A stretch of DNA of 64,000 bases from G963676095 sp963676095 (GTDB lineage: Bacteria; Bacteroidota; Bacteroidia; Bacteroidales; Prolixibacteraceae), in NCBI GenBank assembly GCA_963676095.1, contig OY781040.1, forward strand, positions 2,170,001-2,234,000. The letters run 5' to 3'. Shown piece after piece: positions 33,329 through 41,467 of the stretch. Every line of letters begins with the position of its first letter. The first letter of the stretch is position 1. Below the pieces are notes generated by a model. It made no database searches and was not told the DNA's origin. It saw only the letters and a list, made by a program, of their open reading frames with translations. The translations under genes and the position numbers were made by a program.

Positions 33329-33859
33329 ATGAACAAAGACGAAATGTCCGGAATTATCAGCCGGCAAATAATCCCTGATATGCTTGCTGATTATCTTACG
33401 GACCATCCCTCAGAAATTAAATACCTGGCTGAACTTGCCCTGGACGAGACGAGACACGAAAACTGGCGGGCCGCATGGGCGCTGGACAAAATCAACGTCA
33501 GATACCCTGACCTGATAGCCTCCTATATTCCGATGATAATCAAAGAGCTAAAAAAAATAAAAAATAAAAGCAAGCTAAGGCATTTTCTCAAGCTTATCAG
33601 CCTCCATCCGATTCCCGTGAAAAGCCAGGGCTTCCTGTTTAATTATTGCACGGATTGCTTCACCTCCCCTGCATTTCCGGTAACAGTAAAAGCCCACGCA
33701 TTACAGGTCCTGTATGAGATAAGTAAGGATATACCCGAATTAAAACAAGAACTGGTCCATATAATAAAAACGGAAGTCGAGTTACATGCTACCGCAGGAA
33801 TAAAAGCAAGAAGCAGGAATATCCTTTTCCTTCTTTGCAAAGAAGCCCCTAAAAGATAA
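33329..33859 (+). CDS. Hypothetical helical (HEAT-like) protein
   Basis: 176 residues, all-helical, without a signal peptide or membrane segment. Repeated patterns such as PSEIKYLAELALDETRHENWRAAWALDKI and VKAHALQVLYEISKDIPELKQEL look like HEAT-type repeats. Similar short proteins are widespread in Bacteroidota and have no assigned role. Monocistronic, just upstream of the tRNA-Gln pair. Confidence 0.7.
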   Translation: MNKDEMSGIISRQIIPDMLADYLTDHPSEIKYLAELALDETRHENWRAAWALDKINVRYPDLIASYIPMIIKELKKIKNKSKLRHFLKLISLHPIPVKSQGFLFNYCTDCFTSPAFPVTVKAHALQVLYEISKDIPELKQELVHIIKTEVELHATAGIKARSRNILFLLCKEAPKR

Positions 33860-33961
33860 ACCGGTCCATGAAACCGGACAAAGATTAATACAAGAAGAAC
33901 AGGAAGTTCCGGCTGCCCCTAAAAAATTCGGCCAGCCAGGTTTCTGAATAGATTTTTTTTA

Positions 33962-33969
33962 TATTTTTG
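33962..33969 (+). promoter_or_regulatory. -7 box of tRNA-Gln(TTG)
   Basis: TATTTTTG matches TAnnTTTG and lies 33 bp upstream of the mature tRNA end. A TTTC-like -33 candidate is about 21 bp further upstream. Confidence 0.5.
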
Positions 33970-34002
33970 CAGCTGTCTTTAAAGAAAAGACAAAAGCATG
34001 AT

Positions 34003-34075
34003 TGACCCGTGGTGTAATTGGCAACACGTCTGATTTTGGTTCAGAAGAGTCCAAGTTCGAGCCTTGGCGGGTCAA
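34003..34075 (+). tRNA. tRNA-Gln (anticodon TTG)
   Basis: The acceptor TGACCCG/CGGGTCA, the short D arm, the anticodon stem TCTGA/TCAGA with loop TTTTGGT, and a T arm with TTCGAGC all fold. The weak U1-A72 first pair is typical of Gln tRNA. CCA is not encoded. Confidence 0.95.
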
Positions 34076-34082
34076 CCTAATC

Positions 34083-34109
34083 AAACCGGAAAGAAGTTTC
34101 CGGTTTTTA
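34083..34109 (+). terminator. Terminator after tRNA-Gln(TTG)
   Basis: AAACCGGAAA and TTTCCGGTTT form a 10-bp stem with a 4-base loop, followed by TT and an A/T run. Confidence 0.8.
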
Positions 34110-34183
34110 GTGAAATGTTAATTTAATAAACAATAAGGGAGCAATAAACCCTGAAAAAGGGAACCGGATTAAATAATAATCTT

Positions 34184-34191
34184 TATTTTTG
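34184..34191 (+). promoter_or_regulatory. -7 box of tRNA-Gln(CTG)
   Basis: TATTTTTG, identical to the box before the first tRNA-Gln, 14 bp upstream of the second tRNA. No clear -33 element is visible. Confidence 0.45.
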
Positions 34192-34205
34192 GCCCCCGTT
34201 AAAAT

Positions 34206-34278
34206 TGTCCTGTGGTGTAATTGGCAACACGTCTGACTCTGGATCAGAAGAGTCCAAGTTCGAGCCTTGGCAGGACAA
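34206..34278 (+). tRNA. tRNA-Gln (anticodon CTG)
   Basis: The acceptor TGTCCTG/CAGGACA and the anticodon loop CTCTGGA (CTG at 34-36) fold well. The D and T arms are identical to the preceding tRNA-Gln(TTG), pointing to a tandem duplication followed by anticodon and acceptor divergence. Confidence 0.95.
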
Positions 34279-34284
34279 CCTTAC

Positions 34285-34326
34285 AGTAAAAGAGTTACAG
34301 AAATAAAATTTTGTAGCTCTTTTTTA
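34285..34326 (+). terminator. Terminator after tRNA-Gln(CTG)
   Basis: AAAGAG-T-TACAG pairs with TTGTAGCTCTTT, followed by a T run. Confidence 0.6.
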
Positions 34327-34583
34327 TTTGAGACACAAAATATTATTTTAGCTTTAGAACTTCACTTTTTAGTCCCGAAATTTAGTTTTGATTTTAAAGC
34401 ACTAAGGAAATGTTAAAGTGGTGTAATTATTTTTATCGTTCAAGTAATAATACAAATCATCAGTTGTATACTACTTGTGATTAAAAAAGCATGGAATTGG
34501 TTTTTAATTAATATAAAATGAAAATGCTGGTACTTATTCCATTTTAGCGACTACCTTTAGTCAGATTATAAAATGGATAACAG

Positions 34584-36053
34584 ATGCATGTAAACGTGAT
34601 CAGAAAGAATCTCCGGTTTTATCCGGATGCTACCAGAGTTATTGCACGTTTTTTTTATATGGATGATAAAAGGGCCAAAAGGGCCATCAGTTCAGTGCTA
34701 GATATGTCTGATAATGAAGCTTCTTCAACTTTAAATCCGGTACTCAGAGATTATTCATTCCGCCACAGAAATATCACCAGGGTATTTGAAAAGCATTATA
34801 ATCAAATTAACTATTTAATCCCGGATTTAAATATTGATCCTGAATCACTTAGCTTTTCAAAAAAGATATTGATCGGGGCCTATTTCACCATGGAATATTC
34901 GATTGAATCTGCAGCCTTTTTTAATCCATCAATTGTTGAACATCCTGATCAATCGGAAACAGGACCTGATGAGAAAAGGGTCATTTTAAGTTTCCGGGCT
35001 ACCGGGGAAGGTCATATTTCGTCAATTGTATTCCGGACAGGGATACTAGATAAAAACAATAATCTGACAATTGAACCGGTCGGCACAATGCTGGAAGAAG
35101 CCGAACATATCCGGCGGCATATTTACGATAAAGAATCTTTTAAGCACAAATTGGATGAGATGAAGGATTTTCATGGCATTATTTCGTCCGACCTGATCAT
35201 GGATAAGCTTAATGATCGTTTCACTTACAGCGAACTTCGAAAATGTGTTACGGAAACAAGAAAGACACTTAGCCTTGCTGCAGACAAGGAAGCACTGCTG
35301 GATCAAATCATTTGGCTTGCATCATCACATTATGAACTTGAATTCTCTTTGGATACTAATATTTCGGAAAGAGTTATTTTTCCGGTATCAGCAAACGAAA
35401 AAAATGGCATTGAGGATGCCCGTTTTGTCAAATTTAATGCAGACCATGAAACTAGCTATTATGCCACTTACACAGCATATAATGGTACTGCAATCCTGCC
35501 AAAGTTACTCGATACAAATGATTTTTATCATTTCAGGATAATGCCCCTCCATGGTGATATTGCACAAAATAAGGGGATGGCTCTCTTTCCCCGGAAAGTA
35601 AAAGGTAAATATGCCATGCTTTGCCGCCTGGATGGTTTTAACAATTATCTTGCCTTTTCTGATCAGATCACCATCTGGCGCGAAGCCCAATTATTACAAC
35701 AACCCAAGTTTCCCTGGGAATTTATACAGATCGGGAATTGTGGCTCGCCTCTGGAAACACCGGAAGGATGGCTTGTTCTGACACATGGCGTAGGTCCTAT
35801 GCGAGAGTATGTAATAGGAGCATCACTCTTTGACCTCCAAGATCCGGGAAAAGAAATTGGAAGATTAAAATCGCCCTTGTTGATACCCAATCAGGATGAA
35901 AGGGAAGGCTATGTTCCGAATGTCGTTTATTCCTGCGGTTCAATGATCCATAACGGCAATTTGATTGTACCATATGCCATGTCGGATTATGCCTCTACTT
36001 ATGGCACTATTGATTTAAGGGAGCTACTCAATGCCTTGAAAAACTCCGGGTAA
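34584..36053 (+). CDS. GH130 family glycosidase/phosphorylase
   Basis: 489 residues. It is a five-bladed beta-propeller of the mannoside phosphorylase family, with GIEDARFVKF, KGMALFPRKVKGKYAMLCRLDG, IQIGNCGSPLETPEGWLVLTHGVGPMREYVIGASLFDLQDP and PNVVYSCGSMIHNGNLIVPYAMSD. The Asp in IEDAR is the position of the family's general acid. GH130 enzymes cleave beta-mannosides by phosphorolysis or hydrolysis; the roughly 490-residue group with an N-terminal helical extension (about 1-190 here) acts on beta-1,2-mannosides in some bacteria. No signal peptide, so cytoplasmic. Followed at 18 bp by a CsbD-like gene. Confidence 0.85.
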   Translation: MHVNVIRKNLRFYPDATRVIARFFYMDDKRAKRAISSVLDMSDNEASSTLNPVLRDYSFRHRNITRVFEKHYNQINYLIPDLNIDPESLSFSKKILIGAYFTMEYSIESAAFFNPSIVEHPDQSETGPDEKRVILSFRATGEGHISSIVFRTGILDKNNNLTIEPVGTMLEEAEHIRRHIYDKESFKHKLDEMKDFHGIISSDLIMDKLNDRFTYSELRKCVTETRKTLSLAADKEALLDQIIWLASSHYELEFSLDTNISERVIFPVSANEKNGIEDARFVKFNADHETSYYATYTAYNGTAILPKLLDTNDFYHFRIMPLHGDIAQNKGMALFPRKVKGKYAMLCRLDGFNNYLAFSDQITIWREAQLLQQPKFPWEFIQIGNCGSPLETPEGWLVLTHGVGPMREYVIGASLFDLQDPGKEIGRLKSPLLIPNQDEREGYVPNVVYSCGSMIHNGNLIVPYAMSDYASTYGTIDLRELLNALKNSG

Positions 36054-36071
36054 TCAGAAAAAACAATAAAA

Positions 36072-36305
36072 ATGAAGAAAAAAGCTGATTTTATTTCTTG
36101 GGTTCCTATTCAGGAAAGACTGAAGCAGAAGTATCCTCAATTAACAGATGCTGATTTAGTCTGGAGGAATGGTTTGAAGGAAGATATGTTCATAATTTTA
36201 GCAGAAGAGCTCGGAATTTCGGTGAAAGAACTGAAAAGATCGTTAGAAACGGTAATTGATCATGACGATAACGAAAAAAAAAGCCGCTATGATAAAAAGA
36301 GATAG
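36072..36305 (+). CDS. CsbD-like small stress protein
   Basis: 77 residues. WVPIQERLKQKYPQLTDADLVWRNGLKEDMFIILAEELGISVKELKRSLE follows the CsbD pattern (W-x-x-I-x-x-x-L-K-x-x-[FY]-x-x-L-T-x-x-D-L, then a second helix pair). CsbD-like proteins are small, general stress-induced and of unknown function. It starts 18 bp after the GH130 stop and is probably cotranscribed. Confidence 0.65.
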   Translation: MKKKADFISWVPIQERLKQKYPQLTDADLVWRNGLKEDMFIILAEELGISVKELKRSLETVIDHDDNEKKSRYDKKR

Positions 36306-36707
36306 ACATAATATCTGAACAAACCTTGTTCGTCAATCAATTCATTCAGAAAGATCACGTGTTTCTCCATTTGGAGGTTTTTGACCAGTCGCATCAGGGA
36401 AATACGGTACTCTTCTCAGGAATGCCGGATCACATGATGAGCGGGGCATTTCCAGGCGATGAAGCAACGGAAGAATAAAAAAGAATCTCCAAGTATTATA
36501 TAATGATCCAAATTATTTCATACCTTTGTAACCTTGGCAATCAAGGTTTTTATTGAATCGTCCTTATTAGCAATGCTTTGTTCCGCTGTGGTTTGGCGGA
36601 TCTTCTCATCGTCAAAATCGACTTCAAAATCAACTTTTTTGTTAGGATAGACTAATTGGGATAATGTATGACACATACTATCGTGATAAATTTCTCACAC
36701 AAAAAAT
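36306..36707. other. Intergenic region with possible gene remnants
   Basis: Two stretches look protein-like but have no full gene. A plus-strand frame (about 36317-36478) is open for over 50 codons without a start and contains HVFLHLEVFDQSHQGNTVLF. A 52-codon minus-strand frame is listed separately. The region borders decayed genes to the right, so relics are likely. Confidence 0.4.
36518..36676 (-). CDS. Small hypothetical ORF or gene remnant (52 aa)
   Basis: Starts MCHTLSQLVYPNKKVDFEV and continues with an acidic helical part (DFDDEKIRQTTAEQSIANKDDSIKTL) to a stop. The composition is protein-like, but I recognise no family. There is no clear promoter. It may be the C-terminus of a lost gene. 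Confidence 0.3.
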   Translation of the reverse strand: MCHTLSQLVYPNKKVDFEVDFDDEKIRQTTAEQSIANKDDSIKTLIAKVTKV

Positions 36708-37793
36708 ATGATAAAATCATTTTTCTTGGGAAATAAGGAAATTAAGCTTCCTATTATTCAGGGGGGTATGGGTGTTGGTATTTCACTTTCGGGGCTAGCT
36801 TCAGCGGTAGCCAATGAGGGTGGCATTGGTGTTATATCCAGTGCCGGGTTAGGTTTGTTATATAAACAAACTCCATCAGACTATTTTAAAGACAGTATCT
36901 TGGGGCTAAAAGAAGAGTTACGTAAAGCACGTGAATTAACCAAAGGCCTTATAGGAGTGAATATCATGGTGGCTTTGTCTAATTTTGCCGATATGGTACG
37001 CACCTCAATAGCAGAAAAAGCAGACATCATATTTTCAGGTGCAGGTTTACCATTAGACTTGCCATCTTATCTCACGCCCAACAGCAAAACGCTTCTTGTC
37101 CCAATTGTTTCATCAGCCCGGGCCGCAAAAATAATCTGTCAGAAATGGCAGGCGAACTACAACTACCTGCCGGATGCGCTCGTGGTTGAAGGGCCCAAAG
37201 CAGGGGGACATTTGGGGTTTAAAAAAGAGCAGATTGAAGACGAAAAACACTCATTGGAATACCTGATCCCGGAAGTTATTGCAAGTGTGGCACAGTACAA
37301 CAGCAAGAAAGTAATTCCGATAATTGCTGCCGGGGGAATCTCGACCGGCGAAGATATACTCCGTTTTATGGGATTAGGAGCTAAAGGGGTACAGATAGGA
37401 AGCCTTTTTGTCCCGACCTATGAATGTGACGCTTCTCCATTATTCAAGCAGGTTTATATCGATTCTTTACAAAAGGATATAATGATTATCCAGAGTCCGG
37501 TTGGTATGCCGGGGCGTGCTTTTGACGGAAAATTTATCCGCAGCGTAAGCGAGGGAAAGCAGAAGCCTAAAGGGTGTCCATTCCATTGTATCAAAACCTG
37601 TGATTATACAAAGAGCCCTTATTGTATTATCAAGGCCCTCTATCATGCTGCTAAAGGGAATATGGACAAAGGTTACGCTTTTGCAGGAGCCAACGCCTAT
37701 CTGGCAGAAAAAATCAGCAGTGTTAGAGAAGTAATTACAAAGCTGCAAGAGGAGTTTGCTATTGCACAAAAAAAATTAATAGACAGAATATAG
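36708..37793 (+). CDS. NAD(P)H-dependent flavin oxidoreductase / nitronate monooxygenase
   Basis: 361 residues, a TIM-barrel FMN enzyme. IQGGMGVGISLSGLASAVANEGGIGVIS (N-terminal FMN loop), VVEGPKAGGHLGF (containing the family His) and PIIAAGGISTGEDILRFMGLGAKGVQIGSLFV (phosphate-binding loop) are all present. The family includes 2-nitropropane dioxygenases that oxidise toxic nitronates, and FabK-like enoyl-ACP reductases. The extra C-terminal Cys cluster (GCPFHCIKTCDYTKSPYCI, about residues 291-309) marks the subgroup with a possible metal site. It is followed directly by a degraded helicase fragment. Confidence 0.9.
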   Translation: MIKSFFLGNKEIKLPIIQGGMGVGISLSGLASAVANEGGIGVISSAGLGLLYKQTPSDYFKDSILGLKEELRKARELTKGLIGVNIMVALSNFADMVRTSIAEKADIIFSGAGLPLDLPSYLTPNSKTLLVPIVSSARAAKIICQKWQANYNYLPDALVVEGPKAGGHLGFKKEQIEDEKHSLEYLIPEVIASVAQYNSKKVIPIIAAGGISTGEDILRFMGLGAKGVQIGSLFVPTYECDASPLFKQVYIDSLQKDIMIIQSPVGMPGRAFDGKFIRSVSEGKQKPKGCPFHCIKTCDYTKSPYCIIKALYHAAKGNMDKGYAFAGANAYLAEKISSVREVITKLQEEFAIAQKKLIDRI

Positions 37794-37799
37794 TATTGC

Positions 37800-38014
37800 A
37801 TTTGTGCTTGTAGCTACAGACATTGCTGCAAGGGGAATTCAACCACGACCTGCCTGATGTGGCAGAGACTCATATTCACCCGGTTGGCCGTACTGGCCGT
37901 GCGGGACATCACGGAACTGCTCTGTCATTTTGTTCTCAAAACGAACGTATAATACTTAAGGATATCCGGAATTTGATCGGTAAAACACTGAATACCGTAT
38001 TAGTTCCGGCATAA
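37800..38014 (+). pseudogene. DEAD-box RNA helicase C-terminal remnant
   Basis: VLVATDIAARGI (motif V region) is followed, after a frameshift near 37840, by FNHDLPDVAETHIHPVGRTGRAGHHGTALSFC, which covers motif VI (HRIGRTGR in RhlE-like helicases, here HPVGRTGR). The tail is ERIILKDIRNLIGKTL. The ATP-binding half is missing and the frame is broken. In Bacteroidota such helicases often stand next to the Lys-rich cold-shock protein gene found immediately downstream, so the helicase was lost while its neighbour stayed intact. Confidence 0.85.
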
Positions 38015-38044
38015 GGAAATACACAAACATTAAAATACATATGC

Positions 38045-38506
38045 ATGGGTAAATCAATTTCTTTGAATAAAAAAGAACGAGAGAAAAAACGGGAACAGAA
38101 AAGGCAGGAAAAACAGAAGCGTAAAAAAGAACGCCAGACGAATAGTAGTAACGGATCATTAAAAGATATGATTGCATATGTGGATGAAAACGGTGTTATC
38201 ACTGATACACCGCCAACCTCTGATAACAAGCATGAAGTGGATGCAGAAAATATTGCTGTTTCTACTCCCAAAAAAGGAAAGACAGAAGAAATTTTATTAA
38301 AAGGCCGAGTAGAACATTTTAATCCACAAAAGGGCTACGGCTTTATTAAAGATATCGACAGTATAGAAAAATACTTCTTTCATATCAGTGATGCTTTTCC
38401 TGATATTGCCGAAGGAACCATAGTTTCCTTTGAATTGAAGAAAGGTCACAAGGGCATGAATGCAGTAAAAATACACTTGCAAAATAAAAAAACAGATGAA
38501 CTATAA
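38045..38506 (+). CDS. Cold-shock domain protein with basic N-terminal extension
   Basis: 153 residues. The first 35 are extremely Lys/Arg/Glu-rich (KKEREKKREQKRQEKQKRKK), a probable RNA-binding arm. After an acidic linker, the cold-shock domain (about 82-150) contains LKGRVEHFNPQKGYGFIKDIDSIEKYFFHISD, carrying RNP1 (KGYGFI) and RNP2-like (YFFHIS) motifs. It probably works as an RNA chaperone in the cytoplasm at low temperature. It is followed after 2 bp by a 29-codon ORF. Confidence 0.92.
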   Translation: MGKSISLNKKEREKKREQKRQEKQKRKKERQTNSSNGSLKDMIAYVDENGVITDTPPTSDNKHEVDAENIAVSTPKKGKTEEILLKGRVEHFNPQKGYGFIKDIDSIEKYFFHISDAFPDIAEGTIVSFELKKGHKGMNAVKIHLQNKKTDEL

Positions 38507-38508
38507 AC

Positions 38509-38598
38509 ATGAAAGATGAACATTTACATTCCAAATCTAAATTCCGACATAGCAAGCAAACGTTGAAGGAGTTATTTTCGGAATATGGATTTGATTAA
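38509..38598 (+). CDS. Small coupled ORF (29 aa)
   Basis: The ATG lies 2 bp after the stop of the cold-shock gene, an arrangement expected for translational coupling. The peptide is hydrophilic and basic: MKDEHLHSKSKFRHSKQTL then KELFSEYGFD. It is missed by length cut-offs. It has no hydrophobic segment and no recognised family; a role with RNA or with the cold-shock protein is only an inference. Confidence 0.45.
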   Translation: MKDEHLHSKSKFRHSKQTLKELFSEYGFD

Positions 38599-38752
38599 AA
38601 ATAAATAGTTATTAATTTGATATACTGCTTATTATCTTCATGATTACATGAAAGATTTTCTTAAATCATATAATATATTTTAATTAACTGGTCGTAAATA
38701 GTTTTATCTCGATTATTAAGCGTAACTTTTGACCAATAATTCATATACAACC

Positions 38753-38944
38753 ATGAACAAAGGAACAGTAAAATTTTTTAATGAGTCGAGAGGGTTTGGC
38801 TTCATTAAAGATGCAAATTCATCAAAAGAGTATTTTGTGCATTCGTCAGGTCTGAAAGATCACATCAAAGAAAATGATGAGGTAACTTTTGAATTGCAAC
38901 AGGGACAAAAAGGAACAAATGCAGTTAATGTTAAGCTTATATAA
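38753..38944 (+). CDS. CspA-type cold-shock protein
   Basis: 63 residues from MNKGTVKFFNESRGFGFI. An ATG eight codons earlier is in frame, but the family starts here. RNP1 (RGFGFIKD) and RNP2 (EYFVHSSGL) are present and the length is normal. It is a single-stranded RNA/DNA-binding chaperone. The leader from 38599 is AT-rich, and such leaders can regulate translation by temperature, though no specific structure was worked out. A terminator follows. Confidence 0.95.
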   Translation: MNKGTVKFFNESRGFGFIKDANSSKEYFVHSSGLKDHIKENDEVTFELQQGQKGTNAVNVKLI

Positions 38945-38976
38945 TTTATAAGAAACATATTCATTTGAATTTTTGG

Positions 38977-39003
38977 ATCCCGTTAGTAACGGGATTTTTT
39001 ATA
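38977..39003 (+). terminator. Terminator after cold-shock gene
   Basis: ATCCCGTTA-G-TAACGGGAT stem with a tight loop, followed by a run of T. Confidence 0.85.
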
Positions 39004-39167
39004 TGCTATCCGGAAAAATTCAGTCTTCGACTGTGTTCATGAAAAAAACTATGCCATTATAATTCAGTCTATAATAAAAAATGAATAAAAAGCCGTCCAA
39101 AAAAATCTGACAAGTTTTTGGGTTCAATGAAGATTTTTTCTCCAAAAAAGAATAAGGGATCAGGAAA

Positions 39168-39626
39168 TTATAATTTGCTCGCGTTATTTCTTCCCTTTCG
39201 TTTTGCTTCTTTATTTTGATTATATTTTTTGGGGCCTGTGATTGAAAAAGGGATAAAAAAATCAACAGGAAATCTATTGGTACTCTTTTCCCTCAGATCG
39301 TCAATAAAGTCTTGATAAAATCGGTTAAACCGTTCTAGATCGTCATGAGCCAACAAAAACTGTAATTTTTGGGTATTGTGAAAATTAAACCCGCCCACAT
39401 TAGTATAAATTATTGCCATCTCAAAATCATCAATTTTATCGTGCTTATGCAAATAAAAACTAAGGAATTTATTTTTGTTTTCTTTTGGGGTTACCACATA
39501 CCGGTAGTCTCGGGATATCTGATCCCATTCAAAAAAAATGATATAATCATTGATTGAAAAATAAGGATCAATGAATCGTTGAAAGATATCTACCCAATAG
39601 TATTTTTCATTTTTATCCAACGGCAA
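39168..39626 (-). CDS. Hypothetical protein (152 aa)
   Basis: An aromatic-rich soluble protein (YYWVDIFQRFIDPYFSINDYIIFFEWDQISRDYRYVV), ending in a basic tail (NKEAKRKGRNN). It has no signal peptide and no recognised family. The AT-rich composition and Phe/Tyr/Ile-rich content resemble the accessory region to its right. It could be a mobile-island gene of unknown role. Confidence 0.55.
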   Translation of the reverse strand: MPLDKNEKYYWVDIFQRFIDPYFSINDYIIFFEWDQISRDYRYVVTPKENKNKFLSFYLHKHDKIDDFEMAIIYTNVGGFNFHNTQKLQFLLAHDDLERFNRFYQDFIDDLREKSTNRFPVDFFIPFSITGPKKYNQNKEAKRKGRNNASKL

Positions 39627-39891
39627 CTATTTTAATTCATTACAATGCAACAGAAAAACTTCCGTTTCTCTTCTTATTGAATCTATTGACACTAGGAAGT
39701 AAAAATGGAATCTCGCTATATTAATCATATTATAATTCTGCAAAAGGCATCGAACACCACAGTGATAGCATAACATTGTCCCAAAATAGAATAACCTTAG
39801 AAATCTCCTTGATTGTCAGATTATCATGGCCTGAAATTCAGAAAATAGATTTATTTTTCTATTACACAATTCCAATTAAAGATTACATGAT

Positions 39892-40050
39892 TCACACATT
39901 TTCAAGTGTGTCCCGTCTTTTGTCCTTTAACTTCTTAAAGTGGGAAGGGGTCAATCCTGTAAATTTTTTAATCTCTCAATAGTAATGCCTTTTACTTCTG
40001 AAAAAAGATTGACAAGATAGGTATAATCATAATTACTGAAGTTTCGCAGC
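39892..40050 (-). pseudogene. AraC-family regulator C-terminal remnant
   Basis: The minus strand reads LRNFSNYDYTYLVNLFSEVKGITIER, then after a frame change KKFTGLTPSHFKKLKDKRRDTLENV and stop. Both parts are from the AraC DNA-binding domain. In intact relatives about 50 residues lie between them (the first helix-turn-helix and linker), so there is an internal deletion. One end coincides with an inverted repeat (40029-40050 and 40116-40138). Confidence 0.75.
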
Positions 40051-40138
40051 ATGTTATTCCGGTTCCCGGTCTCCACTCTATACCCAACTCTCTGCTCTTT
40101 ACCCTGGATTCAGAAGCTGCGAAACTTTAGTTATAATT
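40029..40138. repeat. Inverted repeat flanking a 65-bp spacer
   Basis: ATAATTACTGAAGTTTCGCAGC (here split as ATAATTACTGA and AGTTTCGCAGC) at 40029-40050 matches the complement of GCTGCGAAACTTTAG plus TTATAATT at 40116-40138 with few differences. A third, single-arm copy (ATGCGAAACTTCAGTTAT) lies at 49939-49956. The spacer has no ORF. It could be a miniature mobile element or a rearrangement scar. Confidence 0.6.
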
Positions 40139-41330
40139 ACTTTACAATGAAAGTAGCTCTTCTTGCCAATTGACGTACAAGATCAGAATTATTATTACTA
40201 CTGGTGTCTTTCCCTTTTCCTACTGCTTTTAAACGGGAAGTGCTAATCCCAGCTTCAGACAATAACCTGACAACAGCATCCGCACGTTTCTGAGATAATT
40301 CCCGGTTGTATTCATCGGATCCAAGCTCATCAGCATAGCCTTGAATTTCAACAGTTGCACTACTGTTTTTTAACAAATAAGCTTTCATAAAAGTCAAAGA
40401 ACTGGCAGAAGCTTTTTGTATCTCAGAGCTGTTAAAATCAAAATAAACATTGACATAACCATCATTAATCAATTGTTTTACAAATTCATCATACGTTTTG
40501 GGGCCTTCAGACAATTCGTTAGAGTCAAGAGAATCAACTTTTTTACTCAAATCATCGATTGCAGCCTTATTTCCGGCAATATCTGATTTAGCTGCATCAT
40601 TACCGTCTTCCAATCTCTTCACACGTTGGTCCAGACCGGCAATCTTTGAATTCAAAACATTGTACCGCTCGTCGTCTCTTAATGCCAGTCTGCATGAGAT
40701 TTATTTTTACCCAAATAAATTGATAGTCCGACAGTGCCGTTAAAAACCAAACCAGCATTAGAAGTGTTGCCCGAACCGCCATCGAAACCTCCCTGCTGCC
40801 GAATATTGGCCATTGCTGTATCATCAAGATTCAATGCTATGCGATCAGAAAGTTTAACCTGAGCGGTTAATCCGCCCAATACATTACCGACATCGTCATC
40901 TGACCATCCGGTACGTGTATAATCCAACATACCGACTCCGAAACCAGCATGAGCCAACAATCCGATAGTCCTGGTCCAGGTTTCGAATTGCATAATACGT
41001 CCTAAATTTGAAACGCCTTCCAAGTCCAAACGGTAGAAATTGGTTTTAAAAGGAAGGCTCTTATCTGCTTCCTGAAATTGGTTATAACCGAATCCCAGTT
41101 TTACGCCAAAAGTTTCACTCACCATATAACGGGCACCAATTTCAGTTGCTAAAAATCCCGGAGTCGGAGACCAGTAAGCTGAAGTAAAGTTTCGATAGGG
41201 TTTTGTAAGGCCTACACATGCATCAATTGACCATTATTAAATTTTGCAATAGCGTTTGTGCTATCTTGTCCATACCCGCAAACGCTAATTAAGCCAACAA
41301 GCACAACCAATAAAAAAAAAATTTCATCAT
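40137..41330 (-). pseudogene. OmpA-family outer membrane protein with several frameshifts
   Basis: The parts of one OmpA-like protein are in order but in different frames. A signal peptide region (LLVVLVGLISVCGYGQDS, frame lost in a run of ten A/T near 41315) comes first. The barrel follows (TKPYRNFTSAYWSPTPGFLATEIGARYM, shift near 41212, then SETFGVKLGFGYNQF to YLGKNKSHADW). After another shift near 40677 come a coiled linker (LRDDERYNVLNSKIAGLDQRVKRLE) and the peptidoglycan-binding OmpA domain. That domain reads VYFDFNSSEIQKASASSL, IQGYADELGSDEYNRELSQKRADAV, LARRATFIVK. At least three indels make it non-functional as read. Restoring one base near 40677 would rejoin DWALRDDERY. Confidence 0.88.
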
Positions 41331-41380
41331 ATATTATTTAATATTCCTTATCATGTTTAATATAAGCGTGATATAGAAGA

Positions 41381-41450
41381 AAGAAGTCCGTTGTCAACAA
41401 GGAGGAAAACTTCTAAGGGGAACTTTACCTTATCAACCTACGGACTTCTT
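41381..41450 (-). terminator. Long hairpin downstream of barrel protein gene
   Basis: AAGAAGTCCGT (41381-41391) and ACGGACTTCTT (41440-41450) are perfect complements separated by about 48 bases. It follows the stop of the minus-strand barrel gene and is T-rich beyond the stem, so it may act as a terminator. Confidence 0.4.
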
Positions 41451-41467
41451 ATTTTATCCGTGTTTAT

